From Rostratula benghalensis (Eukaryota; Chordata; Aves; Charadriiformes; Rostratulidae), in NCBI GenBank assembly GCA_013399305.1, contig VXAI01000039.1, forward strand, positions 1,826,962 through 1,890,961: a stretch of DNA of 64,000 nt, given 5' to 3'. Shown in pieces: positions 12,451 to 26,557 of this stretch (its first letter is position 1; every line of letters starts with the position of its first letter). The notes beneath the pieces are model-generated. The model did not search any database. It worked only from the letters and a program-made list of their open reading frames with translations, and was not told the DNA's origin. Both the position numbers and the translations under genes were made by a program.

Positions 12451-13604
12451 GCTGGCGAGAGAGCACAAGCATGCGTGTTTGCTCAATTTAGAACAGCAAG
12501 TTTCTATCTGTTAATATTTGGTCTCGTGTAAACTATGCCTTCTGTGAATACTCACAACTAAGAGTTTCTTGCCAAAAGCAAACATTGGATCATACTTACA
12601 GCAACATAAACTGAATATCTTTAGTTACATTAGTTGAGAAGCACATGGGCTGAAAAATTGTCAGTTTAGAAAAACAGGCAGGCAGTTTATTATATTCCTT
12701 TAAAATTTAAAGATGTTGTTGAATGCCCACTTAGCAAAGGCTAGAAATGTACAAACAGAATCAGCACAACTCTTGCTTCATGATAGATACACATGTAGTA
12801 CAGATTTTTCTCTACAAAAAGAGATCTGAAATCCTCTTACAGTGCAGCAGCAGACTAAGCAGTCCTTAAAACTTCACAGGCTTGGATAATTTCAGGGGTC
12901 AATTCACACCTCTTCCCCAAAAGTAAGTAAAAAAGGTTTGTAAGTCTGTGGTACTTGTGGAAACCTCAACAGAACTAAGCACTGTGATCCACTTTCTACA
13001 TGTGCCTTTCTGCCTTCAAACCAAACCACCTATATTCCCTAGATCAAAAGTCCTCATAGTCAGCTTTACAGCACTGCATATGGGGACCCTCCCAGCTGCC
13101 CAGAGCAACTAAGGCATAGGATGGTTTGATGCAGCTCAAGGCCTTTCATCCATAGGAAAGGAGCCTAAGGAACTGCAAGCATGACACTACCAGTCTCACT
13201 TTCTAGTAGTAAACTTCAGTTAAGCTATACTGAAGCATTATTGTGTCATGGAAAACTCTACTTAAGAGTTAAAACACATGTTCAGCTACAGGTAACAACA
13301 GAAGGGACTGGAAATTTCAACTATGAAGTCCAGAACAATCATTCAGTAACACTTATTTTAAGTAAACAAGCAATGTGATTATTATGGAGAAACAACTACT
13401 TTCTCCCCAACTATCTAGGTGAACAGGGATTTTACGTAATAAATACGAAGCAAGATCTAATCACCGAATGCTGAAATGAGAACAATCCAAATAGAATTAA
13501 CTATGAAGATAATCACTCAACTGTCATAGCTTACGAGGAAGATTGTACATTCATCACCACTTTAAGTCTTAAATTAGAAATATACTCCATCTTAGTTTAA
13601 CACC
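12451..13604. other. FBXW7: Intronic, nothing recognised
   Basis: Unremarkable AT-rich intron between the CR1 copy and the solo LTR. One short frame at 13181-13378 has no recognisable content. Confidence 0.6.
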
Positions 13605-14158
13605 CTATCCCGGTTTTGGCTGGGATAGAGTTAATTTTCTTGCTAGCAGCTAGTATAGTGCTTTTGGATTCAGGATGAGAATAATGTTGATAACACACAC
13701 TAATACTTTAGTTGTTGCTACCCAGTCAAGGACTTTTCAGCTTCTTACTGGCCTGCTAACAGGACAGCAGGGAGCACCTAAGAAGCTGGGAAGGAACACA
13801 GTTGGGACAGCTGACCCCAGCTGGCCAAAGGGATATCCCATACCATAAGATGTTATGCTCAGCATATATAGCTTGGGGAAGACAGAGGAAGGGCAGGGAT
13901 GACATTTCAAGTGATGGCATTTGTCTTCCCAAGTAACCATTACGTGTGATGGAGCCCTGTTCTCCTGGAGGAGTCTGAACAATTAATTCCCTGTTTTCCT
14001 TCACTTACATACACGGCTTTTGCTTTACCTTAACTGTCTTTGTCTCAACCCACAAGTTTTCTCACTTTCACTCTTCAGATTATCTCCCCCATCCCACCGG
14101 GGAAGAGCGAGCAGCTGTGCGGTCCTTAGTTGCTGGCTGAGGTCAAACCACCACACAA
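13605..14158 (+). mobile_element. Solo LTR of an avian endogenous retrovirus
   Basis: The segment opens with CCTATCCCGGTTTTGGCTGG, followed by GATAGAGTTAATTTTCTTGC, a start I associate with an abundant avian ERV LTR family. It continues through a TATA box (tatata at 13865-13870), a region ending in CTGTCTTTGTCTCAACCCAC, and a close of GAGGTCAAACCACCACA. No gag, pol or env-like reading frame lies on either side, so it is a solo LTR left by recombination. A 5-bp flanking repeat AACAC on both sides is a possible target-site duplication, but the exact edges are uncertain. The LTR is sense on the plus strand, antisense to FBXW7. I do not assign a Repbase family name. Confidence 0.8.
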
Positions 14159-14906
14159 ACACATTCAACAACTGCAGCCTGTGCCCAGCTACCAATGCCT
14201 CTGCCTGGGAATATACACAAACGAGAGCTGCTGTTGTCACCTCCTCTCTGCTCCCACAGTAAAGTACAAGCAAAACTGCTGCTTAAAACCTGGCTCGTTC
14301 CAGTGCAGACTGACATCAAACCACCAGGCCCAGCACAGAGGCTAGCACGCTACGGCCAAAATGGCATATCAATTTTTCTTCAGCATCCACAACAATATGG
14401 AATGTGATCCTGGGGCTGGAAGGCGTTTCCAGTGGGAAAAACTACAGACCTTAGAGGCATGATATGCTGAGCCACTTTATGAATCCATTCACGGAGTCTG
14501 TTACCTTGAGTGGTGCAGCTTTGTGAAGCTGTATCATACAAGCAATACGTAAATAACTTCCAAGCAGAACTGCCCATTATTAATGCAAACTATTCTGAAG
14601 GCAAAAGCAAAACAGCATTTGGCAGCAAGAACACTGCCATTAAGACGTTCGGTCTGAAAACCTCAAAGTGATTTATAGAGTACTCAGCTGACTTCTCTGT
14701 CTCTGATTCTTTCCTGTCCACTAATCATAAAAGTAATTTTGGGTACATTTCCCCAAATTATGGGTTTTACTGATACTGAACTGTAATTTTACCAGATGGC
14801 TGGTGTCAGCCTCTGGCAAAATGGTAGCATGATTTCTTGGACTGAATCTCCAATTCAAATGCTGCAGAAATGCAGCACGAACAGACAACCAGAACAGCAG
14901 AGATAG

Positions 14907-14926
14907 ACACACACACGCACACACAA
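14907..14926. repeat. Short (CA)n microsatellite
   Basis: An imperfect CA repeat, interrupted by one CG step (acacacacgcacacaca). Confidence 0.8.
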
Positions 14927-15343
14927 AAGGTAAACTTAGAATACAGAACAGAAAAAAATGGAGCAAAAAAGGTCATCATTAACTCAAGTAGGGGAATAGG
15001 CCTTGAGGACAAATAGCAAATAAATTTAGTTGAATTTCAACTTAGTTACATTTAAATGTGGGGAAGGGAAGGAAATTAAAACCAAGTACTAAACTCTCCC
15101 CTACCTCAGAGCTGCCTGAGGTAAGACACCTCTAATGTGGAATGACAATACACAAACAGCTGAAAACACTTATACCCTTTACACTGGAAAGCATTCTAGT
15201 GGTTAAAAAGACAGCAAGATTGAAGCTGAGTAAAGTGAGGATCAATAGCAGTGACTACAATTTAAGAACATTTGTACTTGAAAAATTTAAAAAAAAGGTT
15301 TAAAATAAATATTCACTGCTCAAGAGGCTCTCATACTACCTCT

Positions 15344-15367
15344 AATCACCAAGAATCACCAAGAATA
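15344..15367. repeat. Short 10-bp tandem duplication
   Basis: The unit AATCACCAAG is present twice in tandem, followed by a partial third copy (AATAATCAA). Probably replication slippage. Confidence 0.6.
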
Positions 15368-16637
15368 ATCAACTCCTTTTACTTCCAAGAAGGTTCAAGG
15401 CACAGAACCGTATTTTCAAGCCTCTTAATAACAACTAATGAAGTAAAGGAGATGTAATGCAGGTTATGCCATGAAAAGTGAAATCTCTTTATTCTGTTCT
15501 CACGCAAGCTTCTGCACCGTACTAACCTTCTAGAATAGATTATCAGTTATTGTAAAAAATAAAAAATACCCTACCAGAGGTAGCTATCTGTTTATTCAAA
15601 CACTACACTTTTCTTTTTTTAACTTTTTAAAAATACCCAGTCCTTCTATATTACTCCAAGCACACAAAACCATGACAGGCAAGGGAAAAAGAACAAAACC
15701 CCCAAGTCTTGCCAAGTTATCATCAACATTTTCTACCTCAGAATCCATAGTGGACAGCGCTTCTTCCAGGCTACTGCCAAAAATTTGTTTTAATTTCCTG
15801 TTTTCATTTGCCTATACTTTAAAAAATGTCTGAAGGATTGTTAGCTCTAATATTCAGCTGTCATGCAGTCCTAATTGCTAGGGAAAAAAATTAAGTAATT
15901 CTATCAGTGCTGGGAGTAAAAGATGTGAATATATTATGGACAAAGATAATTTCTTATTTGTGTTTAATTCAGCAGACTTATAAACTGAATTTCTGAGATA
16001 AGAAAAGGTAGCTGGGGATCAGGCTGGGGTAGAAAACATGCTTCATGCAAGCAACACAAGTTATCATCACTGGTGTATTTCACCGTTTTGGTGGGAAAAA
16101 CTACAGCTCAGCCTTATTCCTTTGAGGTTGCTCTAAAAGAACAAGGAGTAATATATTTTTCATGAAGAATGCCTATCTTTCCACAGTCCCTATTCATATC
16201 TTATGAGATGTTCAGCTGTGTACATTCCATCAGATTTTTTGCAGTATCCACTGGGCAATACTGTCTCCATTCTGAATACCAGCTTTTCAAAAATGAACTC
16301 TGAATTATGTACTTTCTTCCAGAGCTAGTCAATGAATTTGTCAAATGGTTTTGCATCAGTAACTGAAAAGCCACCTCTGGCCTGCACTTTTTTTCCTTAT
16401 AACAAAAGCAAGAAATAAAAAGAGAAACAGAATGACAGCATTTAGGAGACTTGCTGAAATCTGCTAATACATTAGTTTGTGTTCATCCTCAGCAGTGGGT
16501 CTGACATAAGACATAAGTAAAACAAGGTTGTGTACAGCCTGGACACAGCAAAGCAAATTCCCCTTCCTGGTGTCTCACTTAACAGCAAAAAATTAAAAAA
16601 CCAAAACACAAAACAATTATTGTCTTCACATGGTATT

Positions 16638-16662
16638 AAAAAAAAAAAAAAAAAAAAAAAAA
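16638..16662. repeat. Homopolymer, 25 A
   Basis: An uninterrupted A run on the plus strand. No recognisable retroposed sequence precedes it, so I do not call it a retroposon tail. Confidence 0.95.
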
Positions 16663-19600
16663 GATGAAATGCCTTCTCATTAACCTCACATCTCCAGAAT
16701 ACTGCCTACCACACTTTGGTTCTTAACGTACTATGTTCTCTGTGTCGTGAGGAAACTTTGCGGCAGTAGACATCAAATCTGACCTTGCAGAGCCACAAGG
16801 CACTTGCTGACAAACAGCAGGCAAGATTGCCAGGTTTGAAGGAAGATATCCCAACCTGTCTAAAAGAATCTGGCCCCAGCCCAAATAGACTCTTAGCAGG
16901 CTCCGCTGGAGAAATGGAAGTGGTTGCAATTATTGTTATTGATTTAATGCCCTTAAAATGGCTCCCTGAGAATCTTATTTCAGTAACTGATTAAGCAGCA
17001 TGGTTCAGCAGCAGGGCATTTGTCTAACAACCTATGGAAATCTAAATTTGCTTGGCCAAACTATTTCTAGAACTAGAAAAGTAGATTTTTTTCTATCTGC
17101 ATGACTAAAGGTGAAAGTAGGTGGTTGGATAAGAATGCAAGGTGGCTTATGATATTAATGTCAGGCAGGCATTCAAACTTTCTTTCAAATCCTATGAAGC
17201 CATCAACTCAAGTATTCTACATTTCTGCTCTACAGCATTTTCCTGCTACAGAAAGGTGGTGTGGCTACAAGCAGTAAGAAGAGCCAAGTTCAACACAGGA
17301 AAGCACTAATCACAGATACGGTGAATAAATAAATGATTTACCTGAACTAACAGCTGAAAGAGATACTGATACAGCCTGTACAAATATAAACAATCTTAAA
17401 ATTTAAAATTGGGATCATAATTTGAATGGATAAAAAGAGGTTGTAGAGAGACACCCTTTTTGGAGACTAATGTCATTTACAATGCTGTTACTGCCCTGCC
17501 ACAGGATATTTTTGATGGAGCTTCACTGAAGTCAGCTGAGTGCTACCTGACCCATTCCTGACAAAACTATGCAAATCAATTCAAACTCACCAGTTTCCTC
17601 TAATTTATATGATGCTGCTGGCACTGGATTAAGAGCGACTGATGTGAACTGTTGTAAGGACAGCAAATCTTCCAGCAGAGAGCAGGTAACAGCTAGGGTC
17701 CAATGAGTATCTTACACCACTGCAAAATAAACACCTACCCATAAACTTAAAGGAACACTCTTCAATAAAAGCAAGTGTTGCTTCACTGCTATTATTTTGG
17801 ATCTAAACTTGACTGTTGTCAGAAGTCTCACCAAACCACCGGTCTGCCAGAGCTGGCATGTATGAGCCACCATTTCTCATGCCCATGTGGAAAGGTGTGC
17901 AGGGCTAGGACAGTTTCTTTGCAACCATGAACCCATCACACAATGGTAGCTGCAAAGAGGCAGAGGCCGCAATGTCATCACCTCAACCCACCTTTACTGC
18001 AGGCCAATCCACATCCCTGACTTTTCAAGGGCTTTGTCGGTGCAGATTCAGGTAAATGAAGAGTAATCTCTACCCTCCCTTGAACAGCAGTGCTAAACAG
18101 CCTCAGGTGTATTGATCAAACATAGACAGCATTACTCCCTGTCCAAATCGGGTGTCTGACCTTGCTGCTACATCAGGTGTACAGCATTTCACAAAGGTCA
18201 GCTGCTGAAACACACAGCTGCGTTGCAGATCTCAGAGACCAGCACTTTTCTAAAGCAAGCTGATGAAGTTGCTCAGGCTCTAGTGAAGTGTGTGTGGATG
18301 TTCAGAGGGAGAGACTTGCCAGACTGCTTCTAAGAGGTGGAAATCCAAAGCAGCTGAGATGATGCTATCTGTGAAACAAGATGGTTTCCCTGTCTCCTAC
18401 ATACCACAGAGACCCACAACATGACAGGGAAGGGAGTCTGAAGAGTTGCCACAAGAGAACAAAGCACTGAGGAGGCAAGGCATGTTTCCAGGTTAGTTGT
18501 CCAAGAGGAAGTTGCTCAAGCAAGAGACTTGTAAAATAATTGACTGATTTAAAACATGTTTTGAGGCAATTATCCAACTAATTCACAACATGGTTTTATC
18601 ACTACCATGTAAGAGTGATGTGTAGAATACTCCAGCTGCTAGCAGTTGTATTTACAACTGTTTCTACCAATAGAATGCCAAATTGGATGACTTTCTGAAT
18701 AATACATTGGTTGTCAGTAGCAACACCACCATCAAAACCCGGGTGTCTATATTTGTCCTTACTGAAAAATCTGGCTGATTAGGGTATGTCATATGACAGG
18801 CACAGGTTGAAGCCTGCAAAATGGACCTTATTGTAACCATCTCACTGCAGCAGCCTGGAAGGGCTTTTAGTAACAGGCTCCCTCACTAAATAGCTCAGCT
18901 TTTAAAAAGGTCCAGTCCTCCAACACGGAAAACACAATATAGTACAAACCATGCTGGCAATGTAAAGTCCAAGTCATCCATCATAACCTTCAAGTCTGCA
19001 TATATCTTAGTTTTTCTTAGAATCTACATGTGGGCTTCCATGTTCTCAGCTGCAAGGCTGATTAACAAACAGTACCATTCTTTCCCAAGTTCAGAAATCA
19101 CTTCTTGGTCACCAAGACACAGGAGTCAACTATTTGCTCAATGGAAGCAATGATGAGGTATAAATTGTAAAATGGTACAAAAAAAAGAGAGTATTTACGT
19201 TTCTAGTCCCATCATCTCCATACCTCAGAAATATCCAGCAAATGAATTTTCTTTCTCCAGTAAGAAACCTAGAAAGATTTTTATCAAAGCCTGGCAAGAA
19301 TATATTTTCTACTTGTAACAGTGCAGAGCTCACATACTTAAATCATTCCCATAGATTTCATACCCCATGTTAACTGCAACACCTTTGACAATTGCAAGGC
19401 ACCAATGAGGTCCACAGATCTGCACTTCCTCCTCAGGCACTAGTGAGATCAGGCATGTGTTTCCAAGATATCTCTTCTTCATGGGTGAGCATTGACCTGA
19501 AACCCCCAAGCTCTTCTAGGAGCTTCTGGTATCTTGCTTCAATATGTGATGTAATTACTTTGACACTGAGAGCACAAACTTTTCAAAACTGTGGCTGTTC

Positions 19601-20551
19601 TCAGTAACAGTTGCTGCACTTAGTGTTGAATTCTCTGTTGAGGAATTGACACTTAAAAATACCGGTCAGTGTAAATTTATGCAGTTATTGTTCTTTTTGG
19701 AGCTTCTGGCCAAAAGCCACTTTTTACAGACTGCCCAAATACAATCTTACATTTCTTGATTTTGATTGTGTGAGGAAAAAAAAAAAAATAGAAGCCTGTT
19801 GCATGTTTGGCTTGGGAGGTGGAACTGTCCCAGAGAGCAACATCTGCCATGCTCAGTACTAGGGCTCACCAGGAAGAAATCTTAACGGATCTGGAGCTGT
19901 CTGTTTTAAAGGACTTGTTACAAGCGGACAGGAGGAGGCAACCTAAAAGCCTGATCCCAAGACTGTTCAATCCCAGATGATAAATTTACAAGACAGAATG
20001 CATTCAGGAAAACTTCTTCTGAAGAGTCATAACATCTGGAAAAGGCTCAACTCACAGGAGCAGGACAGCTGGCTAGACATCACTTGGTTTTCCTGCCACT
20101 GGTAAAGGAACAGAGATTGGACAATGAGGGCTCCACCATTTATATCCCAACACAGAAGTATTAAGCAGCTCAGATGGAGGCACCATCCATCAAGAAGAAA
20201 TGGTTGACATTGTAGAAATCACATTACCAACATCAAGAAAGCATAAGATTTTTCAGAACTTTGTGACATCTCAGAAAAAGGAAAGAAAGCTTCAGCAGAT
20301 TTTCCAGCAGGAATTTTTCAAAATATAACAGATCAACTTCGAAAGTCTGACAGCAGTTTTAAACATGTCTTTTTGAAAGATCATTTAGTTGATCTTTATC
20401 CTTTTCACCTACCTGAAAACAATTCCCGTAGAAACTGAAATATTAGCAGAACTTTTTATAGCCAGATATACACAGACTAAAACAAGCATCATAGGGAAAT
20501 CCTAGTTCACTGAGTTAGGAGATAAAACTGCAACAGAGCACTCATGTATTT

Positions 20552-20568
20552 AAAAAAAAAAAAAAAAA
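20552..20568. repeat. Homopolymer, 17 A
   Basis: An uninterrupted A run. It follows the region of long open frames at 19.8-20.4 kb by about 110 bases, which is the only reason it may matter. Confidence 0.9.
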
Positions 20569-21979
20569 GTTTAGAATGCATCAAGGACTAGCAGCTAATA
20601 GAAAGCGAGTGCTCAGCAAGCTCCCCAGCACATTTTTGCTGCACAATATTTATTTTGCTTCCAAAGTGGACTTCCTAACACATTAAAATAAGATATAAAG
20701 AAACTTTCAGAAATAATAGTTTAGACAGACATGCATACACACTTCCTGAGGCGTAGCTCAACCTCCCTCATCCAACCTGCTTATCACTGCATCCAAGCAG
20801 ACCTGCACACATAAGCATACTAATCTGCTTCAGTCAGAATGAGCCAGGTTAGCTTACAAGTTTAAATTCTCAGCTAAGCAGATTCATTTTGCCTGAAATA
20901 GATTAGGAAGCATTTGCACGAGCAGTTCCACAAACAGATTAGAGATGGCAACAATCTCCTTCAGCAGGGGGACAGGAGAGGCAGCATGCAGCTATAACGT
21001 GTCATTGGGCCAGCTGATCCTGATCTGAACACCCACTGCAGTCCACTAACTTCCACCTGAGAAAACAGTAAGAGCTCACTTGAGATTCATAGTCTGTACT
21101 GTTTCAGGGCTTCCCTGTCTTGGTATGATTTTTTTGTTTGATAAATAAAGAAGGAAAAGAGTACTGGTCAACTGGAATTGCCAGAAAGATCCTATCTCAC
21201 TACTCTAACTCGTGGGCTTCTTCGTCAGCCACTTCCATAAGTGACCATCCTGAGAAAGCTCATGAGGAAAGATCATTTCCTAAGGGGGTGGGGAATAATA
21301 CAAAGTCAATGCATATATCCAGATCACAAACTTACCACAGAATTTACTTGGCCAGAGTGCTTTACTCCCAAGTTTTAAAAGTGGGTTGGTTTTTTTTAAA
21401 ACTTAAGTTGTTTCAATAACCTCAGAAGTTGTTTAATGAAATAGATGCCAAGTCTGCAAATTCTCTGAAAGCATAAGCAAAGATATCACAGATCTCTTCA
21501 TCGGTGGCTGCAAGGAGAAGTGCCATGCAAGGGCATATGCACTCCACAACTGGAACTATGAAGAGGGGCCTTTCTAAAGGTAAAAGACTTAGTGTTTTTC
21601 GTACCATTATGTTGCATTCACATGTGTCTGCTTCTCTTCTGCTACTATTCTTGATATTCACTTCTCAAAGAAGGTCCAAGAGAACAATTTTGCCCTAGCA
21701 TTCTTTATCTACAAGTAGAAAGCAAAGTGATTAGAGCTTGAGACACAAAGACGGGGCAGCTAAACCATTCAGACTGATGACCAAAAATAAGGAACCAAAA
21801 AGCTAAGCCTCTAAACCTATTACAAAAAAACCCTATCCTTTTCTAAATGCTTTCCACGTTAACAAGATTGTGCTGAATCATCCAGTGAACAACTGGGTAG
21901 GAGAGGCAGGTGCTTTCGTATTTGGAACATCCCTCAAGGAACTGAACACCAACAAGAACTTCCCCATCCCTTTTTTTTT

Positions 21980-21993
21980 GTGTGTGTGTGTGT
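21980..21993. repeat. Short (TG)n microsatellite
   Basis: Seven GT steps preceded by nine T. Confidence 0.85.
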
Positions 21994-24900
21994 TATTTTT
22001 AAAAGCTTAGAAGACAAGATTAGAAGGTAAGATACTTCATGAAGATGCAATAAATTCAACATGATTGAAGAATTAGGAATGTCTAGCTACAAAATACAGT
22101 ACCATTGTTCAGGAGTACGTGGTGCTGTTATCAAATCCTGATACGCAGCACTGGGAGAGATCACAACTTAATGCAGAAACAGCTACAGAGTTTTGATATT
22201 CACAGATTTATAATAAAGTAGAAGAAATAAAACACAGGTCAATTTATGCCAAGTAAACCTCTTCTCTTCTGGTAGCAGCAGCACCATATGCTATTGCAAA
22301 AGTAATCTGGAATCAGCCAGCCATTAATACAAAACAAAAATCAACACTTGTAGATTACATGTTCATTCATATTTTATAAAGGATTTGTTACTTTAAGTTT
22401 ACAAAATGCGATGAGAAGTCCAAAATATCTGAAGGGAAGATTCTTTGCTTATTCTGAAAAGTATCTGCAGTTGATTTTGAGCATTCATGTATTTGCTTAT
22501 GTAATGACCACAGACTTGGTGACTGGTGTGCTTCAGTAGTACAAGAGACAGTAGGGCTTGTGAAAGACGGTAATGAAGTGGCCTGTAAAAGCTCTGCTCT
22601 ATCTTTTGAAGGAAAATCTGAGAAGACAAACAGACTGATACATCTCTTTCCAAGTGTTAACATAGCCTACAAAATGCTCTAGGAAATTAATCTGTCCTCA
22701 CTTGTTCACTTTTTACATTTATTATTTCCACAATACAATGCCCCATGGCTGAAATGCTCAGTACTGCTCCTCAGCCTCAGCACATTTCTGAAAAGTCTGT
22801 TCCAACCCTTCAGATCTGCAGGAGAGCTTGCTTCTTAATGTGTGACTCCAAACTAGTTACCAATAAACTCATACCTCGCACATAAACAGGAAACAGAAAT
22901 ACAGGTGTTTTGTTTGCCCTTCAACTGGGCAAATCCTTTCTCCAAGTACAGGTTTGACAAATACCATCTAGAATCTCTCACTGTCAATACATACATATCT
23001 TTCCAGAGCGAATGAGCCAAGTGGCTCTTGTACAGCAGAGTCCATCATTTATACCGTCTAAAGGACAGGATTTGCTCAACAATTACAAACCTCAGACCAA
23101 AAAGAATGAACATGTAGAATTGAGATATGCTATTAGTTGCTTGCAATAGACAGGTCTGCTGTCTGGAAGTTAGTCCACTGATGTTTAATGAAATTAGAAG
23201 CAGTAACACAGGGAAGTAGGACTTGATGAGATCCCAGAAAAACTGTTTTTAAGAGAAAGTGGAAGGTAAAGTTAGAAGCTGCATGTCACAACAGAGAATA
23301 TTCCATGCAGATGTTGCAACAGAAAACTGGAAGTGAAGTAAATATAAGGGGATAGCAAGGAAAAAAAATGTGAAGAGTAGAATAAATTATACAATATAAG
23401 GTCTGAGACAAATGATAGATAATTCATTACTAGATATAAACAGGATCAGATCTGTTTAGCGCCTGTAGTCAAGAAAGTGCATTATTGATCTACTATATTA
23501 TGCATGGCTTTGAAAAAGAGGACGACTCAGGAGTAAGTGTTCCACTGTATCTATTTTTATATTTAGTAACAGCTGAAACAAGCAGATATGGACACTTTGT
23601 AACATTAGTAGTTGATTGTTTATTTTATGCTTCAAGATAAATTGGCTTTGTGCACCTAGAAGAGGAACACTGTCATAAAGGCCAAGAACTCAATTCCTTA
23701 ATTTAATAATATTTAAAGCTCCTTTAACGATGGAGAGGAAGGGTGTACAAGCAGCATTGTCCTTGCAGCTTATTATTGATACTGTTAAGACAAGACTTTC
23801 ATAATGGAAACTAACAATTAAGATGGTAAATCAGTCAGCCAGTGAATTTCACCAAATAGACTAATTATTGTTTAAAGTAGTTGCAGTTTTTTCAAAAGCA
23901 AGTATTTTCAAAAAGTCTGCATCTCACTGACCTCCTTTTATTTGACGTACCCAGCATACGCTTCTGTAAAACTATGTTTGTACAATCCTGAAATGTAACT
24001 GTTGCTAACGCACAACCCAAGTTTCACATTGTGTGAAAGTTGCCAAAGTCTATTCACCTTCTTAGCAAGAGTCCAACAGGATCCAGTGAGAGTTATTGAC
24101 AAAGCAAATGAGCAAAAGCAAATTCAAGACCAGACAATTACAAACAACGAGCCCTCTTCCTTGTGAACAGTAGAAACAAAAAATGGACCTTGGGACAGCA
24201 ATTGATTTTACAGAATTAAAAAACACGAAATACCTAAATAGTGCCTTTTTGCATTCTACCCGAGAAAGTGCAAAGATTGTACTACAATCCTTGCATGAAA
24301 ATGAAATAAAATATTCTGTTTGTGACAGATTTTGCCTGATACCAGAAGCTGTTTGCCAGCCATCAATACAATCATTAATATAAGCCAACTAACGAGAAGA
24401 CAAAAGCATTCATGTATTAGCAGTACTTGCCTATTTTACACTTGTAGTAGGTTTTGTGGAAAATAGTGGACTTGTCGTTCTAAGAACATCAGTCCTGCCA
24501 CTGTGATAGATGACCTGTCAAGATACAATAACCACTGTATATTTACATATTAAAAATGAGGCCTAAATTTATATAGCAGTAGTACCCACCTTCCTGAGTA
24601 CCAAGGATATCTTAACTGGCCATCTGAGAACTTGGCTTTTCAAACCCAAAAGTATAATAGCATTCAAAGAGCATGAGTAAATGCACAAAATGTGTTATTT
24701 GTGAATAGAAGTTGCCAAATAAAGTGCAAAAATACCAATGTGTCCTTACTGTTCCCTCCTCAAAAAACTATGCCAACTACAATTGCAAGTGAAGTTTGAC
24801 ACCATCTGTCACCTAATCACAACTTATATAATATAAGTCATCAGGACATTTACTATAGCCATCCCTCTGCAATTGATGGCACAAGATTTAAGTATTCAAT

Positions 24901-26542
24901 TACCTGCATTTTCCTGCTCATGAAACCAGTCACAAACATCTGTAAAGCCACACATGCTAATACAAAACCTTTTTAGATGCAATGGCTAAAATAAATTGCT
25001 AGCAGTTAGACAGTTAGACAATGAACTGCCATCACCTTTTTAGTTCTCAGTTATACCTACAAGAAGGAACTTGTGGTATGCATGATTTTCAATAGTTCCT
25101 AACCTTAGAATTTTAATTCTGAGAGTCAAAGATCAACTATGCACAATGAAATAGCATCCACTTCAGGGTCTGTTCCACAAGTTAAAAGAATCAGATGCCA
25201 CTGGCTTTTAGCACTGCTGCAACCCACCCTCCCACAAACAGCCACCCTGTGCACTAGGCACAGAGTGACAGTGCCTCATCTACTGACTCGTAGAGAAATC
25301 AAATCCTGTGCCCACTTGCAGCTCTGGGCACATTCAGTACATCAAGTGACAGCTGAAGCACTTGGTACTTACTCAGACTTTGTTGAGAGAACTTCAATAT
25401 TTTTTTTCTGAACTTGGCTGGATCTATATAACAAAGTTTACACTGACTTAAAAGTAGACAAGAACCCTGAAAATATCCTGATTAAATTATTTCTAGAGGT
25501 TCTGTGCTCCCTTAGCTCTACTTTTTAAACATGAAAGCAACTGTAAAACAGGTAATTTTCCCTCTATTTGTAGAGTCTGGGAAAAAAAAAAAAAAACACA
25601 CCAAAAAACCACCAAACAGATCCTCCTCTTTTCAAGACATGAAACTTAGCCACCCATAACAAAGCTGAGGATAAACAGTAGCTGTTCCAAAATGCAGAAA
25701 ATACCAGACTACCCTGCTATGTACAGGCTGACCAGGGCCTTTGCATAAAAGCACACCCCTCCACTGGAAAACAATGCCTGCCCTATGCTATACATTCTCT
25801 TACTTTTAACGTGCCATCTCCACCTTTATTCACATGTGATGCAACAAGTAAAGAACAAGATTTGGCTTGGTGTATTTCAAGAAAGCACAGACATTGCCCT
25901 AAAATGAGATAATGTCTCTAGTATCGATAATACCTGTTTTATATCTTTATTCTCTCAGAACAGGGTTTGTGGCTGGTTTTTGTTTGTGGTAGTGGGGGCA
26001 TTCTCTTGTTTGGGGATTTTTTTTAGGTGCCATGGGATCTTAAGAGATCTGACACACTCCAAATCCCAAGTCATTTTTGCTACCTTTGCTGGCCACCAAA
26101 TCAGCATAGCAGCTCAGAAACACTATTTTCAAACAAAGTCCACTACGCTTCTTTGCCTACCTTTTTCCACAGATAGAAGGCTGCTATTTTACTTTATATA
26201 TACAAACCAAAATCTGCAAGGGATTTTAGAGTGGAGTACTACTGGGGAAAAAAATATTTTCACAAAAGCAACTAAATATTACAGAACAGTGAAAGGATTA
26301 ATGTTGTATGTTGTATAGATCAGGTTTGAGGAAGCTGTTAATTTGAGACTGAAACATAAAAATCCATTATATTCTTCAGAAAGAGAGATGCCTCTCCTCT
26401 AAGTTTGTCCACAATCATCATCAAATGGCGATAAACTTCTGTCAGGGAAATATTACTCCACATTTCTAGTAAGAATCAAAATGAGAAATGGCAATATTTT
26501 GTCTCTTAAGGGTTACAATTATCCTTACATGCAGTATTATTT

Positions 26543-26557
26543 CCCCCCCCCCCCCCC
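26543..26557. repeat. Homopolymer, 15 C
   Basis: An uninterrupted C run in an AT-rich surrounding; it becomes a G run on the FBXW7 transcript strand. Likely length-polymorphic. Confidence 0.9.

Noticed and set aside
16638..16662. Long A runs as processed-pseudogene or LINE tails (also 39133, 41838, 44378, 51579)
   Set aside because: No retroposed body or target-site duplication could be recognised before any of them.
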